From NCBI RefSeq assembly GCF_027580225.2, contig NC_073351.2, forward strand, positions 10,272,501-10,336,500: DNA of 64,000 nt, read 5' to 3'. The notes below the pieces were generated by a model, which worked only from the letters and a program-made list of their open reading frames with translations, was not told the origin of the DNA and did not search any database. Positions 1-11,701 of the stretch are shown one piece after another. Both the position numbers and the translations under genes were made by a program. The number at the start of each line of letters is the position of its first letter. The stretch's first letter is position 1. Source of the DNA: Misgurnus anguillicaudatus (taxonomy: Eukaryota; Chordata; Actinopteri; Cypriniformes; Cobitidae).

Positions 1-3000
1 GATATCCAGTTGATAAATCGAGTGTCCATGAGAACTGTAAGTGGACTTATGTTTTGGGTTTATTTTAGCCAGTTACTGTATTGCATGTGTGCATCTATAA
101 TCGTTCACCTGACGTTCTACAACAACTGCTTTAGTTTGTGTTTATTAACCCTTTAGTTTCACTTCATCAGGCAGCTTTTCCCATTAGAGGTATCTGTTAA
201 AGACATTTAATTCATTACTAATCTAGTATGTGTTCATTTTCTGTCATAGTTTCTTCAAAATTAAGTGTTATTTGAGTGTTTTAAATAAAAATATTTTAAT
301 TTTCATCATGACTCATACGCCCCGCCCCTTTGGTTGTTACGCTCTCTGCCCCGCCCACTTGCCCCACCATACCACCTTAACGAACACATTTTCTGTGGGA
401 AACCCTGTCATGGACTCGATCCCAGGGGAATGCACTGTAATTTACATTGGATAAAAGCAGTTCAGGAAATGTATAGCCCTACTGCTTAGTTTTATTGCGC
501 CCTAGTAATTTTATAGTATAAAATCTCAGATCATATGATCAGGCTGGGAGAGAGGACATGTAAATGGCATACTGCATACTACTTTCCACTATTTAAAAAT
601 ACTGTGTAGTATGATTTTGAAAACCCAATACCAGGTTAACGTGTATTTTCCTTAACCTTTCCTAAGATCCAAAGATTAACAGAAATACAGATGGCTGCAA
701 ATATGGACCATAAGCAAACATGTTAAAAGATGGAAGGGAAGAAAAGCTGGTCTATGTTTGTGTGTGTGAGCTATTCAATGCATATGTAAACACATGCAAA
801 GTAGATGAATCACACCCCATTCAATCGCAGCTACTGATGCAGGAAACAGGCCTACAAGCCACAAAATCACAACCCTGCACATATTCAACATCTGCACCAT
901 CAAATCTTTCAAAAGCATCAACAAATCTCAGCGGTGCAGTTAAGGGTGGAATGTACTACAGACATTTTGTGACCATTGCTGCAAGTCTTTGATGGTGAAG
1001 AGTCTAAATTTGTGAAGAGTGTCGCAGGAGGTAAAGCTGGCCGTGTATCTCCCGTGCAAATAAAAAGCAGACGGATACGTGCAGGGTAATTAGAGCGAAC
1101 GCGGCGCCTGGGAGACACAGATTCAGATGGATGGTGCGGGTTGCTATATTTGACTTTCTTCCCGTAAAGCCGGTCCTGAAGGGAGACCTGAAGACATGCT
1201 CAGGCACGACACATAGAGGAAGAGATAACAGAGAGATACATTCACAGGAGACATGAGACAGACGGATAAGACAGACGCTAAAGACAGAAGATGTAGTTTG
1301 TTTGTCTGCTGCTTTTTTCCATCATTAGCTCAGTCTGTTTGAATAAGGTTAGGTTTATTAATATTAGATAAGTAAGGAATAATGTAAAGCCAGCCATTTG
1401 TTATTGCAGAATAAATTCCGACAGGATGGTCAGGACTTGCATCACCCTAAAGGGATTTTTTTGCAATAAACCAGCTGGCTATACCTACATTATCTCAGTT
1501 ATTACAGGACTAGTTCCTATAGGAGTAAATATACAGACACAAAATTTTGAGGAAATACAAACATTCTGCAAGGAAAACACGTTTCCTAATGGATGTAAGC
1601 CAAGACACGTTAAAACAAGTTCAAAGTCCAAACAAGATTAACATTCGGTTTAAACATTTGTAAATAAAATCTCAAATGTTATTAAGTATCCATATTTATA
1701 CTGTATTAATTCGTAGGTATTAAAATCGGCCTGTTAGGATGACTCACAGTACCTGGATGACGCTGTGGTATTAGTTTTAGACAATTCAACGCGTTTTTTT
1801 CCATTCCACTGCGCTACTTTTTCATTGTTTTTCGCGATGGACGGACGTGTTTGATCGTTACGAGTGTATCTCACGTATTTTGGAGCGTCTTGCGCACGAG
1901 CACCGAGTTTTAAAATGACATGTCAAGTTAAAAGAATTTTAACTTTTGCAGGCAGCACAGCTCAACAATGTCAGAACAGTGAACCAATCAGAAAGCCTGG
2001 AGGCAGAACAAGCGTTGCAAGGTTCTGCTTACACTAGCAAGTTGGCACAGCAAAAAGTTTTATTCTATATTGGCCAATCAGAACCAAGCATTCTAGAGTG
2101 GTGTGTAATAAAATTAGTTAATGCACAATGAACTAACGTGAGCTAACAATAAATTACTATATGTGAACAATTTTAACAAACAATAAACAAGATTAATAAA
2201 TGCTGTTAAATGTATTGCTTTCACTTAGTTCATGTTAATTAATGCATTTACTGAAATTAATAAATATAACTTTATTGTGAAGGGTCACTTATAATTTGGC
2301 TAGAAAACAACAACAACAGAGTTTTGATGAGAAATTCAAATCTAATTTATTCAGATCGTCTTTTAAGTAAAATGCAAAAACTGTCCCACGATTTAGTTGA
2401 CATTATGAGCTGTGATAAAAATATGATAAAAAATTCATAAATCATGATTATAACTGTGCAAATGATAACAATAAATCTAAAAACTCAGTATACACATTCA
2501 TAACCAAAATTAAAGAGTCAAATCAACTGTTGTTAAAATGATCTTTGGGGTATGTTGTTTGAGATTTAGGCCAATCCCAGTGCTGATAAGTCAGGATGTG
2601 TGTCATTGAGTACTGTACAGCTCATATCTTGGCTTGCACAAACTCGGGTGCGGCTATCAAGGTGTGCTTGCCTTGAATCAAGCGCATGCATCATAGAAGT
2701 AACACAAGGGTGGAGTATTCGTTGCAGGGGTAGCATGTTTCCTTCTCTTTTCCCGAGCACAGTGTGCCTTACAGCTAAGAGGATTTGTGGCGAGACTTGT
2801 AAAATAATTGAGAGTGTCTCTCTCTAAGCTCTCGGCTCTAAAAGATGAGCGTCAGGGCGGAGTTAACACGCTTCAGGATTTAGGAAACAGGAAACAGCTG
2901 ACAGAACCAATCACTGATGAACCGCAATCCAACAATGGAGTACTGACGTAGATTCAAATTTATTTTTTGTTTGCCAAGATTTGAATAGCATTTGACTGTC

Positions 3001-3093
3001 TATATCCATTCACTTATCCTTGTCCTTGACTGCTATAAGAAACAAAACTAAACAAGACCAAAAATGACCATGGAATGAAATTAATTAAACACC
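1..3093. other. Presumed aplp2 intron 1, no gene seen
   Basis: No exon with splice sites and recognisable protein similarity was found on either strand. Short open frames here have no family features. The sequence is AT-rich and probably contains decayed repeats that I cannot name. If the exon at 17503-17574 is aplp2 exon 1, this stretch lies in its first intron, and large first introns are usual in the APP family. Confidence 0.4.
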
Positions 3094-3528
3094 TAAAGCC
3101 CGGAATACACTGCACGATTATTGGCTGTCCCAGACGAAAGATTGCCATCGTGAAACAATCGTCGCAATTTCTGTGATCGTGGCTCTTCATCTGTGGTCCT
3201 ATGTCGTACAATGAGAGCGGTTCAAAGACGGCCTTTTTTCCGGTCTTGCATCCAAGGATAGCCTACGATAGTTTTCTGACAGTGTCAGAAATTCGGCATG
3301 ATCACCACACAGTGTGTTTGCTGCTACGACCTGCGCGCTGGTATTTGTTTACCATGAGCGCATGCTGGTGACGTTGCTCAACGTGTAACGCTGCCGCCGA
3401 AGCTTCCGTGTCATCATCGTACAGTCTACATGCCTCTCGTACCCGAGTTTAAATGATCCATGTCGCACAGTGTGATAAGTTAATGATCTTATAAGAGGAC
3501 AAAAATTGTGCCGTGTATTCCGGGCTTA
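3094..3528. mobile_element. MITE with GCCCGGAATACAC inverted ends
   Basis: The ends are inverted copies: TAAAGCCCGGAATACACTGC at the left and GTGTATTCCGGGCTTA at the right, about 435 bp apart. The interior has no coding capacity. A second copy of the same family in opposite orientation, truncated at one end, lies at about 47080-47480; both share the internal stretch containing TTTCTGACACTGTCAGAAA-like sequence. Confidence 0.75.
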
Positions 3529-4752
3529 AGAGCTCCAAAAAAATTTATTATCTTTTATTCATTACAGTTGGTTTTTCATTTGCATCAAATTAAACTGGAT
3601 TTATCCTGACTGAGGGCCAATAAAGGGTGTTCAGCATAAAAGGTATCAAGCTAAGTATGATCCAAAGCTAAATCCCGTGATATGATGAGCATTTTATTTA
3701 ATTCCATAACTCAACTAAAAATAAAAAATAAAAACTCTCCTACATTCAGGGAGCTACACTGCGACCAAAATGGTCGCATATGCGACCTTTTGAACTGCCG
3801 TTGCGACCCTAATTTTTAATGGGTCGCAAATGTGCTACCTAATGTTTTAGACAATATGCTATGATTTACTATGAGCATTTATTAAAACATAAATGTGGAT
3901 TTTAAGAATACGTTTTATAACGTGCTCTGAGCCATTAACACGTTGGCTTCATTTTGCGTGAAAGCACGTCGTGTCTCTCCCCATCAGTGTGCGTTTGCGT
4001 GCTCAGCTGTTTCTCAATGAATTAGGTGCGACGCGACGCAAGCGCAGTGTCTTCCATGTTTCTGAACTTGAGCAGAGGTTCACTGAGGACGCGGGACCCG
4101 TATGGTTCCGGGTTTATATTTTAAATGGTCTGTCGGGTCCGGTTAGGTCCTAGTTTAATTACTTTGGGTCCCAAGTCTGATTAATATTGAGTTTATAACC
4201 CGAGTCGATTGGAAAACGGCCATGAGCGCAACCGCGCTAAGGCTCGAGTGCAGTTTAGCGTGCCTTCGGTTTCTATGGCGATGGTTCTTGTTACTACCAC
4301 GCGCTGCGTTTTCTTTCTCACATGTTTTTAATAATCTTATTATTAATAAACCATATATTTTAAAACCATATCCATATTAAGTTTGCACAGATTGTAGCAA
4401 AAAAGCAGTGCTAATGTCAAGCCCATTGCACTAAACGAGCAAAGCAATGTAAAGTTTGTCACCGGGACAGCAAGTAGACTTTTAAATTTGAAATAATGAG
4501 TGGATTAAGCTTTTTAAATCGGCAAGAGAGAAATAGAAAGATAGAGCAGAAGCAGTAAAAGTGCCTATTTAATAGAAATTATTACCATTATAACATCAGT
4601 CATAACATCAGTCACATTTATAATCTATAGACCTGCACTGTCTATTAATATACTATACATAGTATTGTATTATATTGAGTTTGATAAAAGGGGTCTAATT
4701 GCTTCATATATCAGTGCAAAAACAGTAAGTGTTTTCGTGGTGCTTTGACAAA

Positions 4753-4768
4753 CAGTGTCAGCTTTGTT
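4753..4768. repeat. L1 target-site duplication, copy 1
   Basis: CAGTGTCAGCTTTGTT abuts the poly(T) at the 3' end of the minus-strand L1. The same 16 bases recur at 10806-10821, next to its 5' end. Confidence 0.9.
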
Positions 4769-5177
4769 TTTTTTTTTTTTTTTTTTTTTTTATTTTATGT
4801 TTATTTTGATCTTTCATTTCAGTACAATCATACATTATATTTCAGTTTACATAATGCTCATTACAATCTCAAAGTGTTTTGACAAATACAAGTATGAGCA
4901 ATTACATGCTGTGTTTTAAATGTAAATTGTACTCTAGATGTGTTCAGTTGTTTCAAAGTGTCCTCTTTTACAAAAAAAAAAAAACACAGAAACAAAAAAC
5001 AAAAACAAAAAGAAAAACCCACAATTTCTGGTAACTATATACATCCAGGGTAAGAACATGTGTCTTATTTAAATTCAATCCTTAACATCCTCAAGGTGGT
5101 TTAGAATATTCTCAAGTTATTACATACACATACAAACATATATTAGTAATATATACATTATATATTACTCTTATCTA

Positions 5178-8100
5178 TTAAACTATAGAAGCAAAATCTG
5201 ATCTTCTTTCTGATACGTATGCAACCCAATTCCTCCATTTTTCCAGAAAAACATCTTTCTTTAAATTGACAAAAAAGGTAATCTTTTCCATCATGTATAT
5301 CTCTATGGTCACATCTATCCAGTCGTTTAATGTTGGTCTCTCTTGTTTTAACCATTTGCGTGTGATCGCCTTCTTACTGGCTGCTAAAAGGACACCCATC
5401 AGATATTTATTATCTACAGCCATAATTTCTGGGCCTACACAGCCAAAATAGAGTAGTTTGCATTCTAGAGGTATGTCTCTTCTAAAAATATGCTCAAGAG
5501 CATCCTGTAATTCTTTCCAATATTCTTGCATGTGTTGACATTCCCAGAATATATGATAGTGGTTTGCTTCATTACATCCACAGTTTCGCCAACATTTTGG
5601 AGTGTTATTGCTGTATTTGGCTGTTTGTATTGGTGTTATAAAATATCTAACAATATTTTTCCAGCAGAACTCCTTCCAATTAAGTGACCTAGTTGATTTC
5701 CACTGAAATTTCCATATATTTGACCACTCTTCATCAGTAAAAATTATTCCACTTTCTGTCATCCATTTCTCCTTTATATAACTTGTAGAATGTTCCTTCA
5801 TATTTATTAAGCTCTTATATATCTGAGAAACTATCTTATATCTAACACCTGATGTATATGCTTTTTTAAGCAAGTCTATGAGTGGGTTCAAATTATCTTT
5901 GAATTTCCCTTTTATTTTTTTATCATAATAACTTCGAACCTGAAGGTATCTGTAGAAATCTTGATTTTCTAGTGAGAGTTTTTCCTTTAATACTTGGAAG
6001 CTTAAAAGTTCACCTTTTTCAATGATTGTGCAAAAAGAGGTTATTCCCTTATTTGTCCACAATTTGAATCGGTTATCAGACTGATTTGGAGTGAAGTCTG
6101 AATCATAAGCAATCCATTTCAAAATAGAAGTATGTTCCATTAGTTTAAATTCTTTTATTACAGATGCCCAGACATTTAAAGTAAGCTTTGTCCAAGGTTC
6201 TTCTAGCTTATCTATGTATTGTCTTAAATTATTATCTGCTAATATTGTTTGTACAGGAGTATTCTTTGTAGTATAGCTTTCCATATCTTTCCAAGGGGCA
6301 TTATAATGTGGGTCACACCAATTCACTACTATCTTAATTTGCGCTGCTGTATAATAATCTTTTAGTGAGGGAAGAGCCCACCCTCCTTTATCCTTTGGAA
6401 GCTGTAATGTTTTAAAGCGTATTCTGGGTTTTTTCCCTTGCCAAATAAAACGTGAAAGCATTTTATCCCACTCTATGAATTGTTTTCCGGTTATTTCTAC
6501 AGGTAGACATTGGAATAGATAGAGGAATTTTGGTAATACATTCATTTTAATTGCTTCAATCCGTGAACTAAAACTAAAAAAGGGAATTAGATTCCATCTG
6601 GCTAAATCTTCTCTGATTTTTACAGTTAGTGGATCAAAATTCTTTCTTTGTAATTTTTCTATATTTTTTGTCAAATGGATGCCTAAATATTTAAATGATT
6701 TTGTATGCCATTTTAACAGATATGTATTTTTTATATTTACAGGGGGATTATAATTATATGAAATTATTTCTGTTTTATCAATATTTAATTTATACCCAGA
6801 AAGAGGGCCAGAATTCTGAAATTGTTTCATAAGTTGAGGCAGAGATTTGGTTGGGTCTCCAAGATAAATCAGTATGTCATCTGCATAGCAGGCTATTTTG
6901 TGTTCCACTCCTTTTATAGTGATACCTTGGATTGTTTTATCCTGTCTGATGCTTTGTACTAAGGGCTCTAAATAGAGTGCAAATAATTGTGGGGACCATG
7001 GGCATCCTTGTCTAGTGCCTCTTTCTAATGTAAATGACTTTGACAAGCAGCCGTTAATCTTTATTTTTGCAGTTGGTGTATCATAGAGTGCCTGTATACT
7101 TCTAATTATATCTTCGTGGAAGCCAAATTTACGTAGAACCTTATAAAGATAAGCCCAGCTGACTGAATCGAAGGCTTTTTCAGCATCTAGACTTAGAATC
7201 ATTGATTTTAATTTATTTTTCTTGATATGATTCATAACTTGCAATGTACGCCTAATATTATCCTGTGTCTGCCTCTGACGGATGAAGCCTGATTGATCTT
7301 GATTTATTAGGTTGGGCAGGAATTCTTCCATTCTTCTGGACATAATTGATGTAAAGAGTCTATAATCTACGTTTAATATTGATAAAGGTCTATACGATCC
7401 ACATTCTAACTTATCTTTGCCTTCTTTTGGAATAATAGATATAATTGCATCCTTCCAAGATGGAGGAGCTATCGCATTCTTTAAAACCCAATTAAAAGTA
7501 CGGACCAAAATGGGTATTAGTTCCTTCTGGAATGCTTTATACCATTCCCCAGTAAATCCATCCGGTCCTGGGGATTTATTAGACTTTAATTTATTTATAG
7601 CCCTTTTTACTTCATCTGCCGTTATTTCTGCTATCATCGTTTTATTTTGCTCATCAGTAAGGGTAGGTAACTCCAATGTTTCTAAAAAACAATCAATCTC
7701 CTGGTTTCTATCTTCAGGCATTTTAGAATATAATTTCTTATAGAACCTTTCAAAACCATCTTGAATGTTTTCTTGTTTGGTTTGTATTTTATTGGTAATA
7801 GGATCCCTGATTTTGTATATAGTTTGATCTGCCTGTTGTTTTTTTAATTTCCATGCTAATATTTTCATAAATTTAGATCCATTTTCGTAATATTTTTGCC
7901 TAGAAAAAATAATTTTTTTCTCTATTTCCTGAGTATATAGCATATTAATTTCGTTTCTTGTTTTTTTTATTTGTTCTAGTATGTTTGGAGTTTGTTTGTC
8001 CTTATGTTCTTTTTCTAATAAATTTAATTGATGCTGTAATTTTTTTAGTCCCTGTTGTCGAATTTTCTTTTTAAGTGAGGCTAGTGCTATAATTTTACCT

Positions 8101-9300
8101 CTTAGTACTGCTTTTGCAGCATCCCACAATATGGGGGGTGTGACCTCTTCATTATCATTAGTTTCTAAATAAGAGTGAATCTCATCTTTAATACTTATTT
8201 TAAAAGAGGGATCATTAAGAAGATTCAAGTTTAATTTCCACAAAGTGTCCTTAGATTTGTTATCTAGTTTTACTGTTAAGTAGATTGGGGCATGATCACT
8301 AATATCTATCGTTCCAATATCACAGCTTGTCACTCTGGTCCTATCTCTATTAAACATAAGGTAATAATCTATCCTAGTGTAGACATTATGTGGGGGAGAA
8401 AAATGTGTATAATCCTTAGTATTTGGGTGTAAATCTCTCCATACATCAATTATGCCAATATCATTCATCAGTGTATTAATTTTCCGATGGATGGGTTTAG
8501 AAAAGGTAGCTTTTTTGTTTGAAGAGTCAAGCTCAGGCTGTAAATGTACATTTAAATCACCTCCACAGATCAGTATACCGTTTGTTTCAGAGGACATAAT
8601 CTGATAAATCTTTTGAAAAAAGGAGACATTACTACCTGGTGGGGCATAAATGTTAAATAAAGTAACATATGTTCCATTCATCACTCCACGAACAAAAATA
8701 AATCGACCCTCTTTATCAGCATACTCATATTCCTTTCAGTGTTTCCCATACATTTATTTATTTGTGGTGGCCCACCACAGAATCAACACTGGCCCCCACA
8801 AATAGAATTTTCATGATTACCATTTACATTTTTATTTCACTATTTAAAACAGCTTAATTCGGCTTAAAATATAATTTGATAATACAGATCAAATACAGAT
8901 ACAGATCAAAGAGTAGAAGTGAAACATATTTCAGGTGCCAGCACTAGATCAAACTCAAACACGACATGATGACGTCACATATATGCTAATTAGCGGGTGA
9001 CGTCATCACCACCACAGTCTCTCAAAATCCTGTGGGAAACACTGCCTTTTCAAAAATAACCTTGTGAGATATCAAAATAATAACTCCTCTCCTATGTCCT
9101 GTATGATATGAAGAATAATAGATCTGGGTGAATCCCAATCTTTTCAATTTGTCATGCTCAGTGTTACTCAAATGTGTCTCTTGTAAATATACAATATGGG
9201 CCTTTTCTTTTTTCATTTTGCTTAAGATTTTTTTCCTTTTAATTGGGTTAAGCAAACCATTCACATTGAAAGAGATTACTTTTACTTCATTGTTTGTCAT
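5178..9300 (-). pseudogene. L1 ORF2 (endonuclease-reverse transcriptase), broken by an insertion
   Basis: ORF2 carries the apurinic endonuclease and reverse transcriptase that copy L1 RNA into the genome by target-primed reverse transcription. The first part (9300-9045) has the endonuclease start with NVNG and LQETHL. The second part (about 8731-5178) continues with FNIYAPPG, GGDLNVHL, TRIDYYLMF and SDHAPI, then the RT with SPGPDGF, RQGCPWSP and the YADD active site, and ends with a Cys/His cluster (CxxxC...HxxxxxC) typical of L1 C-termini. Both parts are in the same frame if the 8737-9044 insert and one 5-bp duplication are disregarded; that frame is about 1,269 residues, the usual L1 size. 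As it stands, the second part (from the Met at 8684) lacks the first endonuclease residues, so the element should not be autonomous. Confidence 0.93.
8737..9044. mobile_element. 308-bp MITE inserted in L1 ORF2
   Basis: Its ends are inverted: CAGTGTTTCCCATA at the left and TGTGGGAAACACTG at the right, with inner ccacca/tggtgg arms. CCTTT flanks both sides (8732-8736 and 9045-9049), a 5-bp target duplication. It has no coding capacity. It contains two TGACGTCA-type palindromes (about 8969-8976 and 8998-9005). It is younger than the L1 it interrupts. Confidence 0.85.
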
Positions 9301-9674
9301 GTCTGTTCAATATAACATTGATATCTAAAGGATGGTTGATGGCGAGGCACAAACCCTGGAGAAACAATAATCGAACAAGTAAAGAAAAGAATATTAGAAC
9401 TCTGACAAACATAACGAGCTTCCAAGATAGGGGTCTGAAACAAACGACCCTGTAACAAGTTGGTAGTGGCGTCTGTCATGGAGGGGAAGCCTTCTCTTCC
9501 ATAGTGATGATCAGGGCCCTCCAGTGTACCGTCTTTACATGAGGTACAAGGGAACATAACTCACGTGTCCGACGTTACGACGTAGTGTGTTGTCATTCAG
9601 TAATACGAGGAGTGAAATTAAATTAACGATTTAAGGTCCAAAGTTTTCCTCTAACATTTATATGCAGCCTCACA

Positions 9675-10670
9675 TTATCTTCTATATACATGTAGACGTT
9701 CCCTGATGTCTGTCGATCTCGGAGCCTTTTTACCTATTGTTTTCCGGTGTGAAACAGTCTCCCAAGACGTGCGCTCTAGTTGCTCAGCGAGTGATTCAGT
9801 CAACGATGTTTTCTCCACGTTGAACCCTCTTTTCTCCATATCCAGATACGCTTCCTCAACTGTGTTGTAGATGCGGGTTCCATCTTCATAGAACACACGT
9901 AGTCTTGCCGGATAGGGGGTCTGGAATCGGATCTTCTTTTCTTTCAGCACCTTTTTCACCTCCGTGTATTCCTTTCTTTTTTGAAGAACCGTAGGGGGAT
10001 AATCATGATCAAAGTAGATTTTTTGTTGACCCACAAATATATCCTTTTTCATCCACGCCTTTCGGATTACTTCTTCTTTTGTTTTGTATCTGAGGAATTT
10101 CACTACAATCGACCTGGGTCTCGCGTTCGCTCCAGGCTTGGGTGCAAGTGCGCGGTGTGCTCTTTCCACGAGTAGTTCTGTCTCCGGGGGAAAATCCAAA
10201 GTCTCTCGCAGAAGTTGTTCGATGTAGTCAGTCATGGGGTTTTTCTCGGCGCCTTCTGGCACGTTGTATATCCTTATATTATCTCTTCTCGATCTTCCTT
10301 CTTGATCAATCTGTTTGCTTTCCAGCTGCGACTGTACTTTTATCATTTTTTGCATTATCTCTTCCACGCTTTGCATTCGCGTTTCAATTTCTTCAATGCG
10401 ATCTTCTGCGTGCCCAATTCTTTGATTTGTCTTGTTTAATTCTGTCTTAATATCATCCAGCTGACGATTATTCTCTTTGCGAAAGTTTTGAATCTCCTCC
10501 AAGATCCGTTCCAGATTAATTTGCGGGGTTTTATCCGGGGAAGTTTGTTGACGATTAGCATCTTGCTTTTGAGCTAACGCATGTGTTGCGCCGACGGCTG
10601 CTTCTTGCTGTCTACATTCGGTTTCTGGGACATCAGTGTTAGTTTTCCTGCTCTTCACTCTCGTTTCCAT
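9675..10670 (-). CDS. L1 ORF1 protein (RNA-binding chaperone)
   Basis: A 331-residue open frame with no internal stop. ORF1p forms trimers, coats L1 RNA and acts as a nucleic-acid chaperone in the retrotransposition particle. The N-terminus is polar and low-complexity, residues about 50-120 are Glu/Lys/Gln-rich with heptad character (a coiled coil), then an RRM-like part follows with RRDNIRIYNVPEG, and the C-terminal domain has the conserved RARPRSIVVKF-like strand (here ANARPRSIVVKFL) and a YPARLRV segment. Length is close to human ORF1p (338). It lies just upstream of ORF2 on the same strand. It could still be translated if the element is transcribed. Confidence 0.9.
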   Translation of the reverse strand: METRVKSRKTNTDVPETECRQQEAAVGATHALAQKQDANRQQTSPDKTPQINLERILEEIQNFRKENNRQLDDIKTELNKTNQRIGHAEDRIEEIETRMQSVEEIMQKMIKVQSQLESKQIDQEGRSRRDNIRIYNVPEGAEKNPMTDYIEQLLRETLDFPPETELLVERAHRALAPKPGANARPRSIVVKFLRYKTKEEVIRKAWMKKDIFVGQQKIYFDHDYPPTVLQKRKEYTEVKKVLKEKKIRFQTPYPARLRVFYEDGTRIYNTVEEAYLDMEKRGFNVEKTSLTESLAEQLERTSWETVSHRKTIGKKAPRSTDIRERLHVYRR

Positions 10671-11255
10671 TGTTGTCCCACTATTACAGACTGTTTAAAA
10701 GAAAGTTTTTATTTTTCTCAAGATTTAGTGGAGCTTTTAATTAGGTCGTCGTCGGAGACGATGAACTACGCTGCCATTCCCTCAGTCGCCGGAACCGGAA
10801 GCCCCCAGTGTCAGCTTTGTTAATGGCAAAGAAAGTTTGGGGTGGTTAGATTAATGAAATATAATGTGAAATTAATATTAATTTTCAATAAATCAAAGTA
10901 TTGTGTTGTGTCACACATTATTAGTTCTACGTCACATGTATAGTAGACCATTATTTGTCAGTGGGTAATGATTGCCCTTTTTACCGGTTACCACCACCAA
11001 GTAAATTTCAGATCTGTGGGAAACACTGACTGCAACGTTTAAGAAAACAAGGCGGCATGTGGTTTAAAAGATGGCAAGTAAAATAAAAAGCATATCTGTA
11101 TGCAATACAGTTTCAGTATTGTTCATTATTAACCAGAGCGCCTTAATATAACTTGAAAAAATATGTGCGACCAAATCATATTTTGCGCCAGTAACTGAAA
11201 AAGTTGGTAGCGCAAGTGCCACCAGTGGAAAAGGTTAGTGTAGTTCCCTGACATT

Positions 11256-11409
11256 AATCCGTTACTACGAATTAATACGTTCGATACTTTATTGGCGAAT
11301 TTTGCTAAAGTTCAATAGTATTGTGTGTGCTAGGCCAGCAGATGGCGATGTTACTTTGTAGAGAACATCTCTGCACACATACATAGGAATTCTTCTAAAG
11401 ACGAATTCT
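11256..11409. other. Non-coding intron sequence
   Basis: No gene or clear repeat boundary is visible between the end of the nested element and the next dispersed repeat. Confidence 0.3.
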
Positions 11410-11701
11410 TCTTCAGTTTCATTGGGCACACGTGCGGTGACGCGATAAGCGTCTGGTCGAACTGTACTTCTGGTTTTTGTTTGTTTAATGGTCTGACTCG
11501 GAACTCTTAAACAAATACCTCGTCGAAAATAACATATTTTTTGGGTTCCTATTTAATCTACATGTTGTTTATTTTGTTTGTTATATAAATAAACTACTTT
11601 AAAAGGACTTTGTTGTTACTTATTCTTCGCAGAGTTCAACGGAAGATACATGATAACCACGAAAGCTGCGTGTTTATGATGCTACTGCTGAAACTGTCTA
11701 T
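11410..11701. repeat. Dispersed repeat, copy 1 (inverted partner at 14629)
   Basis: About 290 bp, similar along its length to the reverse complement of 14629-14921. Shared blocks include cctcgtcgaaaataacat, ttatataaataaacta and ctttgttgtta. The right end reads CTGCTGAAACTGTCTA, matching the better preserved terminus of the other copy. No coding capacity. Probably a MITE family. Confidence 0.7.

Larger units (their letters stand above)
4769..10805 (-). mobile_element. Full-length L1-clade LINE
   Basis: About 6.04 kb between 16-bp target-site duplications (4753-4768 and 10806-10821). Read on the minus strand it has a short 5' UTR (10805-10671), ORF1 (10670-9675), a spacer of about 370 bp, ORF2 (9300-5178, interrupted), a 3' UTR and a poly(A) tail seen as the T run from 4769. 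This is the complete architecture of an autonomous L1. Perfect duplications, intact ORF1 and few visible defects point to a fairly recent insertion. The one clear lesion is a 308-bp element in ORF2 at 8737-9044. It is inserted inside an older DNA transposon. Confidence 0.95.
3747..11250. mobile_element. DNA transposon with 5-bp TSD, split by an L1 insertion
   Basis: The element starts with CAGGGAGCTACACT and ends with AGTGTAGTTCCCTG, an inverted pair of about 14 bp. The pentamer ACATT flanks it directly on both sides (3742-3746 and 11251-11255), as a 5-bp target-site duplication. Its own sequence is about 1.45 kb; the rest is the L1 at 4769-10805. Near the left end are repeated gcgacc motifs, and the same motifs with CAGGG-type ends recur at about 45.6-45.76 kb, so a second member of the family is present. 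Superfamily is uncertain; hAT-like with a 5-bp duplication is an inference. Confidence 0.65.

Noticed and set aside
7417..7743. 108-residue plus-strand frame
   Set aside because: It is the antisense shadow of the L1 reverse transcriptase.
9297..9557. 86-residue minus-strand frame between L1 ORF1 and ORF2
   Set aside because: It lies in the L1 inter-ORF spacer and shows no conserved family features.
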